64,000 bases of DNA from Pararhodobacter zhoushanensis (GTDB taxonomy: Bacteria; Pseudomonadota; Alphaproteobacteria; Rhodobacterales; Rhodobacteraceae): positions 4,219,501 through 4,283,500 of the forward strand of contig NZ_JAPDFL010000001.1 of NCBI RefSeq assembly GCF_025949695.1, read 5' to 3'. Below, one piece after another: positions 27,244 through 35,893 of this stretch. Numbering within the stretch: the stretch's first letter is position 1; the number at the start of each line of letters is the position of its first letter. A program made the position numbers and the translations under genes. The notes under the pieces are model-generated. The model saw only the letters and a list, made by a program, of their open reading frames with translations. It made no database searches and was not told the origin of the DNA.

Positions 27244-27284
27244 CGCACTACGCGGCTGTGGCACCGCCACAGCCGCGTAGTGCG
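27244..27284 (+). terminator. 19-base perfect inverted repeat after maeB
   Basis: Arms 27244-27262 and 27266-27284 are exactly complementary over 19 bases with a 3-base loop, starting 8 bases after the maeB stop. No U-tract follows, so it may be a mRNA-stabilising or Rho-assisted end rather than a simple intrinsic terminator. Confidence 0.7.
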
Positions 27285-27419
27285 CGACCCCCAAAAGGCA
27301 AGCGTTGTCGCCAAATTTTGCGACTAATGTTTACAAAACTCTTTGTTACAACTCTCGCGGGTGGACGAAGGCACCGAGCTATTCGGCCAAGGTGATTTTT
27401 GTTCGGAGAGGGTAGAACC

Positions 27420-28187
27420 ATGAAACAACTGCTTTGGGCCACGACGGCCCTGACGATCAGCGCATCCGCCGCATTTGCCAGCGGACCGCAACTGTATACC
27501 GACACCACCGTTGAAACGGTCGCGATGACCACGCCTGCCCCGTGGCAAGGCCTGTATTTCGGTGGGTCGCTCGGCTTCGGCGCCAGCAACTACGACCTGG
27601 GCGGCACCTATGCCGCACCGACGCCCCCGCTGAACGTGGACCTGAACCTGCCGGATCTCGGCGGCGAAGGCGCGTTTGTCGGCCTGCAAGCGGGCTACAA
27701 CCACCAGATGTCCGACCGCATCGTCGTCGGCCTGCAACTGGACGGCACCTTCACCGGCATCACCAACGATACCGCGCTGAATGCAACGCTGGGCACGGAC
27801 ACGCTGAGCGCGACCTACGACCTGTCGCCGAGCACGATCTACACGCTGGCCGCGCGCGTTGGCTATCTGACCTCGCCGGACACGATGGTTTACGGCCTGC
27901 TCGGCTATAGCCGCGCCAACTACTCGGGCGATCTGAACGTCAGCATCAACGGCACGTCGGTCTTTGCGGACGACTATTCGTTCTCGATGGACGGCGCTGC
28001 GATCGGCGTCGGCATGGAAACCCGCCTGAGCGCGCGCACCACGCTGGGTGTTGAGTACCGCTACAACCACATGGGCCGCTACGAGCTGTACAACGGCCCC
28101 CTCGGTCTGGCTGCGAGCGACACGCTGAACGCTGGCTTCGACGCCTCGATCCACACCGCGCGCGTTTTCCTGAACTACAGCTTCTAA
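27420..28187 (+). CDS. Outer-membrane beta-barrel protein (OmpA-like/Omp25 type)
   Basis: Encodes 255 residues from ATG 27420, preceded by GGAGAGGG. Signal peptide about residues 1-20 (cleavage after FAS). The mature protein begins near PWQGLYFGGSLGFG, characteristic of alphaproteobacterial Omp25/OmpA-barrel proteins, alternates short beta-strands, and ends NYSF with a terminal Phe as required by the BAM complex. Probably an eight-stranded outer-membrane barrel, structural or diffusion role. Monocistronic with its own terminator at 28218-28250. Confidence 0.85.
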   Translation: MKQLLWATTALTISASAAFASGPQLYTDTTVETVAMTTPAPWQGLYFGGSLGFGASNYDLGGTYAAPTPPLNVDLNLPDLGGEGAFVGLQAGYNHQMSDRIVVGLQLDGTFTGITNDTALNATLGTDTLSATYDLSPSTIYTLAARVGYLTSPDTMVYGLLGYSRANYSGDLNVSINGTSVFADDYSFSMDGAAIGVGMETRLSARTTLGVEYRYNHMGRYELYNGPLGLAASDTLNAGFDASIHTARVFLNYSF

Positions 28188-28217
28188 TCCCAGGACCTCG
28201 TAACCCTGAGATCCGAG

Positions 28218-28250
28218 AGGGCGCGGCCAACCGGTCGCGCCCTTTCTTTA
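28218..28250 (+). terminator. Intrinsic terminator of the barrel-protein gene
   Basis: Stem AGGGCGCG (28218-28225) with CGCGCCCT (28236-28243), followed by TTCTTT, 30 bases after the stop codon. Confidence 0.85.
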
Positions 28251-28287
28251 TGCCGAAGTCCGGGTAAAGTGATTCCCGTCGCAGCAC

Positions 28288-28344
28288 TTTGCAAACCCGC
28301 AATACCCCGCGCAAAACCGCTTGCTTTCCTTGACGCTTTGCAAA
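28288..28344. promoter_or_regulatory. Two TTTGCAAA sites upstream of prpE
   Basis: TTTGCAAA occurs at 28288-28295 and 28337-28344, 129-185 bases before the prpE start. This palindrome is the half-motif reported for short-chain acyl-CoA regulators (PccR/ScfR of Rhodobacter) controlling propionyl-CoA assimilation. The known sites are two such boxes separated by 4 bases; here they are 49 bases apart, so fit is partial. The regulator itself is not in this window. Confidence 0.5.
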
Positions 28345-28472
28345 GATTAGCTGCGACACTTTGACCTTTTCTGCAAATTCATGCGCTGACCACCAACCTG
28401 TCAGCCGGTAACAGAGTTGCGTCGCCAGCGTGTCGCTGCGTAACTGCTCCTCAGGACGAGGAGGAGGGTTTC

Positions 28473-30364
28473 ATGACCTATGCAGACGTGTATCGCCGCT
28501 CGATCGAGGATCCCGAAGGGTTCTGGATGGAGCAGTCTGAGACCATCGATTGGGTAAAGCCCCCTCCAAAGCCCTCTTCGCGGACAACGCGCCCCTGTAC
28601 GAATGGTTCAAGGACGCGCAGGTCAACACCTGCTGGAACGCCGTCGACCGCCATGTCGAGGCCGGGCGCGGCGATCAGCTGGCGATCATCCATGACAGCC
28701 CGATCACCCATTCGACCAAGGGCATCACCTACCGCGAATTGCAGTCGCGGGTCGCCTCGCTGGCCGGGGCGCTGCGGGCCAAGGGGATCGAAAAGGGCGA
28801 CCGGGTGATCATCTACATGCCGATGATCCCCGAGGCGCTGGAAGCGATGCTGGCCTGCACCCGGCTGGGCGCGATCCATTCGGTGGTGTTCGGCGGATTT
28901 GCCGCCAATGAACTGGCCGTGCGGATTGACGATGCGACGCCCAAAGCGATTATCGCGGCGTCCTGCGGGCTCGAACCGGGCCGGGTGGTGCATTATAAGC
29001 CCCTGCTGGATGCGGCGATTGACGCGGCAACGCATAAACCCGATTTCACCGTCATCTTTCAGCGCGAACAGGAAGTCGCCAAGCTGATCGAAGGCCGCGA
29101 TTTCGCCTGGCATTCGTTTCAATACGGGGTCGAGCCTGCCGAATGCGTGCCGGTATCAGGCGATCATCCGGCCTATATTCTCTACACCTCGGGCACGACG
29201 GGCCAGCCCAAAGGCGTTGTACGCCCGACGGCGGGGCATCTGGTTGCGCTGCAATGGACGATGAGCGCGAAATACAACATTGCGCCGGGGGATGTGTTCT
29301 GGGCGGCCTCGGATGTGGGCTGGGTCGTGGGCCATTCGTATATCTGCTACGCCCCGCTGATCGCCGGGGCGACGACCATCGTGTTCGAGGGCAAGCCTGT
29401 CGGCACGCCCGATGCCGGGACGTTCTGGCGGGTGATCCAGAACCACAAGGTCAAGAGCTTCTTCACCGCCCCCACCGCGCTGCGCGCGATCAAGCGCGAA
29501 GATCCGACGGGCGAATTCATCAAGGATTACAACCTCAAGAACCTGCAGGCGCTGTTTCTGGCCGGTGAACGGGCCGATCCTGACACGGTGAACTGGGCGG
29601 CCGAAAAGCTGGGCGTGCCGGTGATCGACCACTGGTGGCAGACAGAAACCGGCTGGGTGATTGCGGGCAACCCGATGGGGATCGAGCTTTTGCCGATCAA
29701 GGTCGGCTCGCCCACGGTGCCGATGCCGGGCTATGACCTCAAGGTGTTGGACGAAGGTGGCCACCCGCTGCCGAACGGTCAGCTGGGCGCAATCGCCATC
29801 AAGCTGCCGCTGCCGCCGGGCACGCTGCCGACCCTGTGGAACGCCGAGGCACGGTTCAGGAAAAGCTACCTCACCACCTTCCCCGGCTATTACGAGACCG
29901 GCGACGCGGGCTATCTGGATGCGGACGGCTATGTCTACATCATGGCGCGCACCGACGATGTGATCAACGTCGCCGGGCACCGCCTGTCCACCGGCGCGAT
30001 GGAGGAAGTGCTGGCCGGGCATCCCGACGTCGGCGAATGCGCGGTGATCGGCGTGACGGACGCGCTGAAAGGACAAATGCCGCTGGGCTTTTTGTGCCTG
30101 AACAAGGGTGTGAACCGTCCGGCTGACGCGGTGATCAAGGAGTGCGTCGCGCTGATGCGCGACAAGATCGGCCCGGTCGCCGCGTTCAAGCTGGCGGTGG
30201 TGGTGGACCGCCTGCCCAAGACCCGCTCGGGCAAGATCCTGCGGGCGACGATGGTCAAGATTGCGGATGGCGAATCCTTCAAAATGCCGGCGACAATTGA
30301 TGACCCCGCAATCCTGACAGAGATTGAAACAGCGCTGAAATCCATTGGATACGCAAAACGCTAA
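28473..30364 (+). CDS. prpE: Propionyl-CoA synthetase, frame broken at a C5 run in this sequence
   Basis: The N-terminal MTYADVYRRSIEDPEGFW is diagnostic for PrpE. After GATTGGGTAAAG the frame shifts at five C (28560-28564); with six C the protein continues PPSKALFADNAPLYEW and reaches 630 residues, the normal PrpE length. Motifs: YTSGTTGQPKGVV (about residue 243), WWQTETGW, GHRLSTG, and the catalytic Lys in RSGKILR. It makes propionyl-CoA from propionate, ATP and CoA. Ribosome site GAGGAGG. Without the correction, translation from the native start stops early; the long frame from 28550 would lack the N terminus. Most likely a sequencing error. Confidence 0.9.
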
Positions 30365-30392
30365 GCTTTTTGCAAAACCACGCGCGTAAAGT

Positions 30393-30418
30393 TGCCCTGC
30401 CAACACGTTGGCAGGGCA
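30393..30418 (+). terminator. Hairpin after prpE
   Basis: Perfect 12-base arms TGCCCTGCCAAC (30393-30404) and GTTGGCAGGGCA (30407-30418), starting 29 bases after the prpE stop, followed by an AT-rich stretch. The run is CTTGTATATAG rather than pure T, so termination efficiency is uncertain. Confidence 0.75.
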
Positions 30419-30512
30419 CTTGTATATAGAAAATACAATTCATCCCTTGATTGTGTCGCGTTAAGAAAGCAATCTCCGACCGTAGGGGTTAAAGGTGTGA
30501 ATACAAACGCAA

Positions 30513-30893
30513 ATGGATGATCGCTTCATCATGAGTACCCGCGGCCAGACCCCCCCGGCAGTGGATGACAATGTGCTCCAACGCCTGTTTGAGATGGGCG
30601 ATGCCGCCCTCAAGCAAGCATTTTGCCAGCAATTTTTGATCGATTTCGGTCGACTGCGTGGCGCTATTTCGGGGGAAGACGGCAAGGAAGTCAGCCGTGC
30701 TGCGCATGAGCTCAAGGGCTTGGCCGCAACCGTCGGCGCGATGCGTCTGGCGGATCTGGCCCGCCGTTTCGACGCCATTGCCGAAGGCATGGCACCCGCA
30801 GCACGCAATGCCGTCGCTGTGCCGATCGAGCGAGAGATCGACGCAGTCATGGCGCATCTGCGCGCGGCGGCACAGGATCCAACAGACGTATGA
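30513..30893 (+). CDS. HPt (histidine phosphotransfer) domain protein
   Basis: Encodes 126 residues, a single four-helix HPt module. The phospho-accepting His is residue 65 in AAHELKGLAATVGA, the canonical context. It passes phosphate between a hybrid kinase elsewhere and a response regulator; the sigma-54 regulator gene starts inside its last codons (30890, 4-base overlap), so the two are surely partners. The pair resembles the LuxU/LuxO relay of Vibrio in domain order, not necessarily in signal. Start at 30513 is tentative; ATG 30531 is an alternative. Confidence 0.85.
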   Translation: MDDRFIMSTRGQTPPAVDDNVLQRLFEMGDAALKQAFCQQFLIDFGRLRGAISGEDGKEVSRAAHELKGLAATVGAMRLADLARRFDAIAEGMAPAARNAVAVPIEREIDAVMAHLRAAAQDPTDV

Positions 30894-32287
30894 ACTCTTC
30901 CCTTCCTGCCGATACGATCCTGCTGGTCGAGGATACGCCGTCGCTGCAAATGATCTACAAGGCAGCACTGGCACGCGCCGGTTTCGAGGTCGAGACCTGC
31001 GGCACCGCGGCCGAGGGTCTGGCGGCATTCCGGCGTCTGAAGTCCAACATCATTCTGCTGGACCTGATGCTGCCTGACCGCACCGGGCTGGAGGTGATGA
31101 TCGACATTCTGCGCGAAGCGCCGCAGACCTGTGTGATCGTCATCACGGCCAATGGCTCGATCAACAAGGCGGTCGAGATGATGCGCGCCGGGGCGCATGA
31201 ATTTCTGGTCAAGCCCTTCGACGATCAGCGCCTGATCGGCGCGATCGAGAACGCGCGCAAGTCGCTGCGCCATCGCCCCCCTGCCCCGACCCGCGATGCT
31301 GCCGAGGCCTTGGTGCTGCCGCCTTTCATCGGGCGCTCGGCACCGATGATGGCGGTCTATGACAAGATCAGTTCGGTTGCGCGCTCGATGGCGACGGTGT
31401 TTGTCACCGGCGAAAGCGGCACCGGCAAAGAGCTGTGCGCCGAGGCGGTTCACCGGACATCTGCCCGCGCGGGCGGGCCGTTCATCGCGCTGAACTGCGG
31501 GGCGATCCCGGTCGATCTGCTGGAAAGCGAAGTTTTCGGCCATCTGCGCGGCTCGTTCACCGGGGCGATATCGGACAAGATGGGGGCGGCAGCGGCGGCC
31601 GATGGCGGCACGCTGTTTCTGGACGAAATCTGCGAGATGGACCTGAACCTGCAAACCAAGCTTTTGCGCTTCTTGCAGACGTCGACCATCACCCCCGTCG
31701 GCGCGATCAAACCGCGCAAGGTCAACGCGCGCATCATCTGCGCCACCAACCGCAACCCGCTGGAAGAAGTCCGACGCGGGCGGTTCCGCGAAGATCTGTA
31801 TTACCGCCTGCACGTCGTGCCGATCCACATGCCGCCGCTGCGCGACCGGGGCGACGATGTGAACGAGATCGCCGAGCGTCTGGTCGCCGAAATGGCGGCT
31901 GAGGAAGAGCATGTCTTCAACAGCATCTCGCCGCGTGTGCGTGAGCTGTTCCGCACGCTGCCGTGGCCGGGCAACGTGCGTCAGCTGATCAACGTGCTGC
32001 GCAATGTGGTGGTGCTGAATGAGGGGCCGGTGGTCACCGTCGAAATGCTGCCGCCGGACCTGCTGGCCGACCAGCCCCGCATGACCGAGGCCACGTCAGA
32101 GCGGGCGGGCATCAGTCTGGGCGAACTGGCCGGGCGCACGCTGGCCCAGATCGAGCGGATCGTGATCGAGGATGCGCTGGCCCGGCACGGGGATTCCGTG
32201 CCCAAGGCGGCGCGGGAACTGGACGTGTCGGCCTCGACCCTCTATCGCAAACGCGAAGCTTGGGACAAAGCCGAAGGCCGCAAATGA
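30890..32287 (+). CDS. Sigma-54-dependent response regulator (NtrC/LuxO family)
   Basis: Encodes 465 residues. Receiver domain residues 10-125 with phospho-acceptor Asp58 (LLDLMLPD). AAA+ domain residues 145-375: Walker A GESGTGKE at 174-181, sigma-54 contact loop GSFTGA at 221-226 (the usual second residue Ala is Ser), Walker B GGTLFLDEI. C-terminal Fis-type HTH (ARHGDSVPKAARELDVSAS). It activates sigma-54 promoters when phosphorylated, here presumably through the HPt protein encoded just upstream. Its stop overlaps the SDR gene start (ATGA). Confidence 0.92.
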   Translation: MNSSLPADTILLVEDTPSLQMIYKAALARAGFEVETCGTAAEGLAAFRRLKSNIILLDLMLPDRTGLEVMIDILREAPQTCVIVITANGSINKAVEMMRAGAHEFLVKPFDDQRLIGAIENARKSLRHRPPAPTRDAAEALVLPPFIGRSAPMMAVYDKISSVARSMATVFVTGESGTGKELCAEAVHRTSARAGGPFIALNCGAIPVDLLESEVFGHLRGSFTGAISDKMGAAAAADGGTLFLDEICEMDLNLQTKLLRFLQTSTITPVGAIKPRKVNARIICATNRNPLEEVRRGRFREDLYYRLHVVPIHMPPLRDRGDDVNEIAERLVAEMAAEEEHVFNSISPRVRELFRTLPWPGNVRQLINVLRNVVVLNEGPVVTVEMLPPDLLADQPRMTEATSERAGISLGELAGRTLAQIERIVIEDALARHGDSVPKAARELDVSASTLYRKREAWDKAEGRK

Positions 32288-33120
32288 CACCATCGCCGCG
32301 CGCGATCCTGATCACCGGCGCATCGTCGGGGATCGGATACCACTGTGCTCATGACCTGCGGGCGCGCGGTTGGCGGGTCTTTGCCTCGTGCCGGGCCGAG
32401 GCGGATTGCGAGCGCCTGCGCGCCGAGGGGTTTGACAGCCCGCGACTGGATTACGCCGACACCGCCAGCATCAAGGCCGCGTTGTCCGAGGTTCTGGCGG
32501 CAACCGGCGGCACGCTGGACGCGCTCTATAACAACGGCGCGCATGCCTGCCCCGGCGCGGTCGAGGATCTGCCAACCGACGCGCTGCGCGAGATTTTCGA
32601 GGTCAATGTCTTTGGCTGGCACGAACTGACCCGGCGCGTCATCCCGGTGATGCGGGCGCAAGGGCACGGGCGGATCGTGCAATGCTCCAGCGTGCTGGGC
32701 TTTGTGCCCTACCGCTGGCGGGCAGCGTACGGTGCGTCAAAATACGCGGTCGAGGGGCTGAGCCGGATTTTGCAGCTGGAAATGGCCGACACGCCGATCA
32801 AGGTGGTGCTGCTGCAACCGGGGCCGATCAGCTCGAAAATCCGGGTGAACTCGATCCCGCATTTCGAGCGCTGGGTGGACTGGCGCGCCAGCCCGCGCCG
32901 CGCGCAATACGAGGGCGATCTGCTGCAGCGCCTGTACCAGCCCGGCCCCAAGGATCGCTGGGAACTGGGGCCAGAGGTCGTGGCGACAGCGCTTGTCACC
33001 GCACTGGATCACCCCAACCCGCGCCCCAGCTACAAGATCACCACGCCGACCAAGGTGATGGGCTGGGTCATGCGCCTGTTTCCCGAGCGCACGATTCGCT
33101 GGTTTTTGGCGCGACAATAG
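32284..33120 (+). CDS. Short-chain dehydrogenase/reductase
   Basis: Encodes 278 residues from ATG 32284, overlapping the stop of the response regulator. Rossmann motif TGASSGIG (about residues 10-17), NNGAHA (usually NNAG) near residue 82, catalytic Ser near 139 (CSSVLGF) and YGASKYA with catalytic Tyr/Lys near residues 152-156. A C-terminal hydrophobic tail (VMGWVMRLFPERTIRWFL) suggests membrane association. Substrate unknown; translational coupling to the phosphorelay is unusual for an enzyme. Confidence 0.87.
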   Translation: MTPSPRAILITGASSGIGYHCAHDLRARGWRVFASCRAEADCERLRAEGFDSPRLDYADTASIKAALSEVLAATGGTLDALYNNGAHACPGAVEDLPTDALREIFEVNVFGWHELTRRVIPVMRAQGHGRIVQCSSVLGFVPYRWRAAYGASKYAVEGLSRILQLEMADTPIKVVLLQPGPISSKIRVNSIPHFERWVDWRASPRRAQYEGDLLQRLYQPGPKDRWELGPEVVATALVTALDHPNPRPSYKITTPTKVMGWVMRLFPERTIRWFLARQ

Positions 33121-33192
33121 GGGCGCGACGATCTGGGGGCTGGTATCTTGGCGCAGAGACGCTAAGTCAAAGACCAACCCCGGAGGCCCGCC

Positions 33193-33399
33193 ATGTTGCT
33201 CAACGATCCGCTCTTTATCATCGCCGCCATTGCCTCGCTCATTGTGCTGGGCATCTTGATGTTCGGCATTGGCAGCTTTGCCAAGGGCGGAGCGTTCAAC
33301 CTGCGCAACGCCAACAAGATCATGCGCTGGCGTCTGGGTGCGCAATTCGTTGCCGTGATCCTGATCGTCGGCTTCGCCTGGATCCGTTCGCGGCACTGA
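33193..33399 (+). CDS. Twin-transmembrane small protein (HIG1-like)
   Basis: Encodes 68 residues: helix 1 about residues 8-27 (FIIAAIASLIVLGILMFGIG), a basic loop (FNLRNANKIMRWRLGAQ), helix 2 about residues 50-64. This is the pattern of the alphaproteobacterial two-helix proteins related to mitochondrial HIG1, which stabilise respiratory supercomplexes. It sits 14 bases upstream of the cobalamin adenosyltransferase gene and close to etfBA, an arrangement common in Rhodobacterales. Ribosome site GGAGG. Confidence 0.85.
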   Translation: MLLNDPLFIIAAIASLIVLGILMFGIGSFAKGGAFNLRNANKIMRWRLGAQFVAVILIVGFAWIRSRH

Positions 33400-33413
33400 C
33401 AAAGGGGCGTTTC

Positions 33414-33986
33414 ATGGTTGTACTGAACAAGATTTACACCCGCACCGGCGACAAGGGCGACACCGCTCTGGGCAATGGCCGCCGCGTGCCCAAAGACGAT
33501 CTGCGGGTCGAGGCGTATGGCACCGTCGATGAAACCAACGCCACGGTCGGGCTGGCCCGCCAGCATGCCAGCGGTGAGATGGATGCGGCGCTGATGCGCA
33601 TCTCGAATGACCTGTTCGATCTGGGTGCCGATCTGTGCCGTCCCGATATGGCCGGGGACGCAGCCGCCGAATATCCGCCGCTGAGGATGATCGACGCGCA
33701 GGTGGACCGGCTGGAAGCAGAAATCGACGCGATGAACGCCAGCCTCTCGCCGCTGCGCAGCTTCGTGCTGCCGGGCGGTTCGGCGCTGGCCGCGCATCTG
33801 CACCTGTGCCGCACCGTCAGCCGCCGGGCCGAGCGCCTGTCGGTCGCGCTGGCGCGCGAGGGCGATGTGAACCCGGCGGCGGTGAAATACCTGAACCGGT
33901 TGTCGGACTGGTTCTTTGTCGCCAGCCGTGCCGCCAATGAAAACGGCGCGGGCGATGTGCTTTGGGTGCCCGGCGCCAATCGTTGA
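33414..33986 (+). CDS. Cob(I)yrinic acid a,c-diamide adenosyltransferase, PduO type
   Basis: Encodes 190 residues from ATG 33414, preceded by AAAGGGG; the frame is open far upstream but only as an overlap with the SDR gene. The ATP-binding N terminus IYTRTGDKGDTALGNG and the trimer/active-site segment RTVSRRAERLSVAL (about residues 128-141) define the PduO/MMAB family. It transfers the adenosyl group of ATP to cob(I)alamin, making coenzyme B12 for methylmalonyl-CoA and ethylmalonyl-CoA mutases, which fits mcd and prpE in this window. Confidence 0.92.
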   Translation: MVVLNKIYTRTGDKGDTALGNGRRVPKDDLRVEAYGTVDETNATVGLARQHASGEMDAALMRISNDLFDLGADLCRPDMAGDAAAEYPPLRMIDAQVDRLEAEIDAMNASLSPLRSFVLPGGSALAAHLHLCRTVSRRAERLSVALAREGDVNPAAVKYLNRLSDWFFVASRAANENGAGDVLWVPGANR

Positions 33987-34135
33987 CGCTAACGGTATCC
34001 GACGCGGCGTTCCTATCGGGTGCAGGGTCGTTTTTTCCCTGTTTTCCGCGCTGCAGAGAGGCTAGGAAAACGGGCAGCGTCAAACAGCTTGTCTGTCGAT
34101 GACCGGCAGGCGTTGAGAAAGGGAGAACACCACCC

Positions 34136-34897
34136 ATGAAAGTTCTGGTGCCCGTAAAACGGGTGATCGACTATAACGTGAAGGTCCGCGTGAAGGCCGA
34201 TGGCTCGGGTGTCGATCTTGCGAACGTCAAGATGTCGATGAACCCGTTCGACGAAATCGCCGTCGAAGAGGCGATCCGTCTGAAGGAAAAAGGCGTCGTG
34301 ACCGAGGTTGTCGCCGTATCGATCGGCGTCCGCCAAGCGCAGGAAACGCTGCGCACCGCGCTGGCGATGGGCGCAGACCGCGCGATTCTGATCGTGGCTG
34401 CTGACGACGTTCACACCGATATCGAGCCGCTGGCTGTCGCCAAGCTGCTGGCAGCGGTGGTCAAGGAAGAAGAGCCGGGTCTGGTTCTGGCTGGCAAGCA
34501 AGCCATCGACAACGACATGAACGCCACCGGGCAGATGCTGTCGGCCCTGCTGGGCTGGTCGCAGGCCACCTTTGCGTCTGAAGTCGATATTGCCGACGGC
34601 AAGTGCAAGGTCACGCGCGAAGTGGACGGCGGTTTGCAGACCATCGAAGTGACGATGCCGACCATCGTCACCGTCGATCTGCGCCTGAACGAGCCGCGCT
34701 ATGCCTCGCTGCCCAACATCATGAAGGCAAAGAAAAAGCCGTTGGATGAAAAGACGCCCGCCGATTACGGCGTCGATGTCACACCGCGCCACACGGTGGT
34801 GAAAACCACCGAACCCGCCGCCCGCAAGGCTGGCGTGAAGGTTGGCTCGGTTGATGAGCTGATTGCGAAACTCAAAGACGAAGCGGGGGTGATCTGA
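34136..34897 (+). CDS. etfB: Electron transfer flavoprotein subunit beta
   Basis: Encodes 253 residues, normal for EtfB. Starts [20 protein letters not shown], contains the AMP-binding region and the recognition-loop signature ([18 protein letters not shown] near residue 120; [17 protein letters not shown] near residue 185). With EtfA it accepts electrons from acyl-CoA dehydrogenases and passes them to ETF-ubiquinone oxidoreductase. Its stop TGA overlaps the etfA ATG (TGATG). Ribosome site GAAAGGGAG. Confidence 0.96.
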   Translation: MKVLVPVKRVIDYNVKVRVKADGSGVDLANVKMSMNPFDEIAVEEAIRLKEKGVVTEVVAVSIGVRQAQETLRTALAMGADRAILIVAADDVHTDIEPLAVAKLLAAVVKEEEPGLVLAGKQAIDNDMNATGQMLSALLGWSQATFASEVDIADGKCKVTREVDGGLQTIEVTMPTIVTVDLRLNEPRYASLPNIMKAKKKPLDEKTPADYGVDVTPRHTVVKTTEPAARKAGVKVGSVDELIAKLKDEAGVI

Positions 34898-35824
34898 TGG
34901 CCGTTCTGCTGCTGGGTGAAGTCACCGATGGCGCGCTGAACCGCGACGCCACTGCCAAGGCCGTGACGGCCGCCAAGAAAATCGGCGATGTTGTCGTGCT
35001 CTGCGCCGGGGCCTCGGCCGCCGCTGCGGGCGCCGAAGCCGCCACGATTGCCGGTGTGTCCAAGGTGCTGGTCGCCGAGGATGCCTCGCTCGGCCACCGT
35101 CTGGCCGAGCCGACCGCGGCGCTGATCGTGTCGCTGGCGGGCGATTACAGCCACATCTTCGCGCCCGCAACCACGGACGCCAAGAACGTGCTGCCGCGCG
35201 TCGCCGCCCTTCTGGACGTGATGGTGCTGTCGGATGTCTCGGGCGTGGTTGATGCGCAGACCTTCGAGCGCCCGATCTATGCCGGCAACGCGATCCAGAC
35301 GGTGAAATCGTCCGATAGCGTGATCGTCGCCACCCTCCGCACCTCGACCTTCGAGGCTGCCGGTGACGGTGGCTCCGCCCCGGTCGAGACCATTGGTGCT
35401 GCGGCCGATCCGGGTCTGTCGAACTGGCTGGAAGACAAGGTCGCGGCGTCTGATCGCCCTGAACTGACCTCGGCCGGGATCGTCGTGTCCGGCGGTCGTG
35501 GTGTGGGTTCGGAAGAGAACTTCAAGATCATCGAAGCGCTGGCCGACAAGCTGGGCGCCGCCGTTGGCGCGTCGCGCGCAGCGGTCGATCTCGGGCTTTG
35601 CGCCGAACGACTGGCAGGTTGGCCAGACCGGCAAGGTCGTGGCACCGGCGCTGTATATCGCTGTCGGCATTTCCGGCGCGATCCAGCACTTGGCCGGGAT
35701 GAAGGATTCCAAGGTCATCGTCGCGATCAACAAGGACGAAGAAGCCCCGATCTTCCAGGTCGCGGATTATGGTCTGGTGGGCGATCTGTTCACCGTCCTG
35801 CCGGAACTGACGGAAAAGCTGTAA
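34897..35824 (+). CDS. etfA: Electron transfer flavoprotein subunit alpha, frame broken by one inserted base
   Basis: The first 230 residues read as a normal EtfA up to GASRAAVD; then a single extra base near 35590 (GATCTCGGGC) shifts the frame. Removing one C restores [18 protein letters not shown] and the highly conserved FAD-binding C terminus ([32 protein letters not shown]), ending at 35824 with 308 residues, the normal length. As written, the frame would add an unrelated 170-residue tail to 36117. Because this subunit is required for every acyl-CoA dehydrogenase here, real loss is unlikely; see findings for the shared GATTC/GATCTC pattern. Confidence 0.92.
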
Positions 35825-35829
35825 GGCAC

Positions 35830-35848
35830 GGTGGGGTAAAACCCCACC
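35830..35848. repeat. Small hairpin repeat GGTGGGGT-AAA-ACCCCACC
   Basis: Eight-base arms around a 3-base loop, followed by CTACG, 6 bases after etfA. Close relatives with changed but still paired stems occur at 56310-56328 and 56368-56386, so this belongs to a dispersed hairpin family. Confidence 0.55.
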
Positions 35849-35862
35849 CTACGCCAGGCACC

Positions 35863-35889
35863 AAGGCCCGCCAGCATTGGCGGGCCTTT
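35863..35889. terminator. Bidirectional terminator between etfA and the DUF6473-like gene
   Basis: Arms AAGGCCCGCCA (35863-35873) and TGGCGGGCCTT (35878-35888) form an 11-base stem flanked by A- and T-ends, so it can end transcripts from both convergent genes. Confidence 0.85.
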
Positions 35890-35893
35890 CGCG

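Noticed and set aside
33121..33413. Cobalamin riboswitch near the adenosyltransferase gene
   Set aside because: The gaps are too short (72 and 14 bases) and I see no B12-box-like element.
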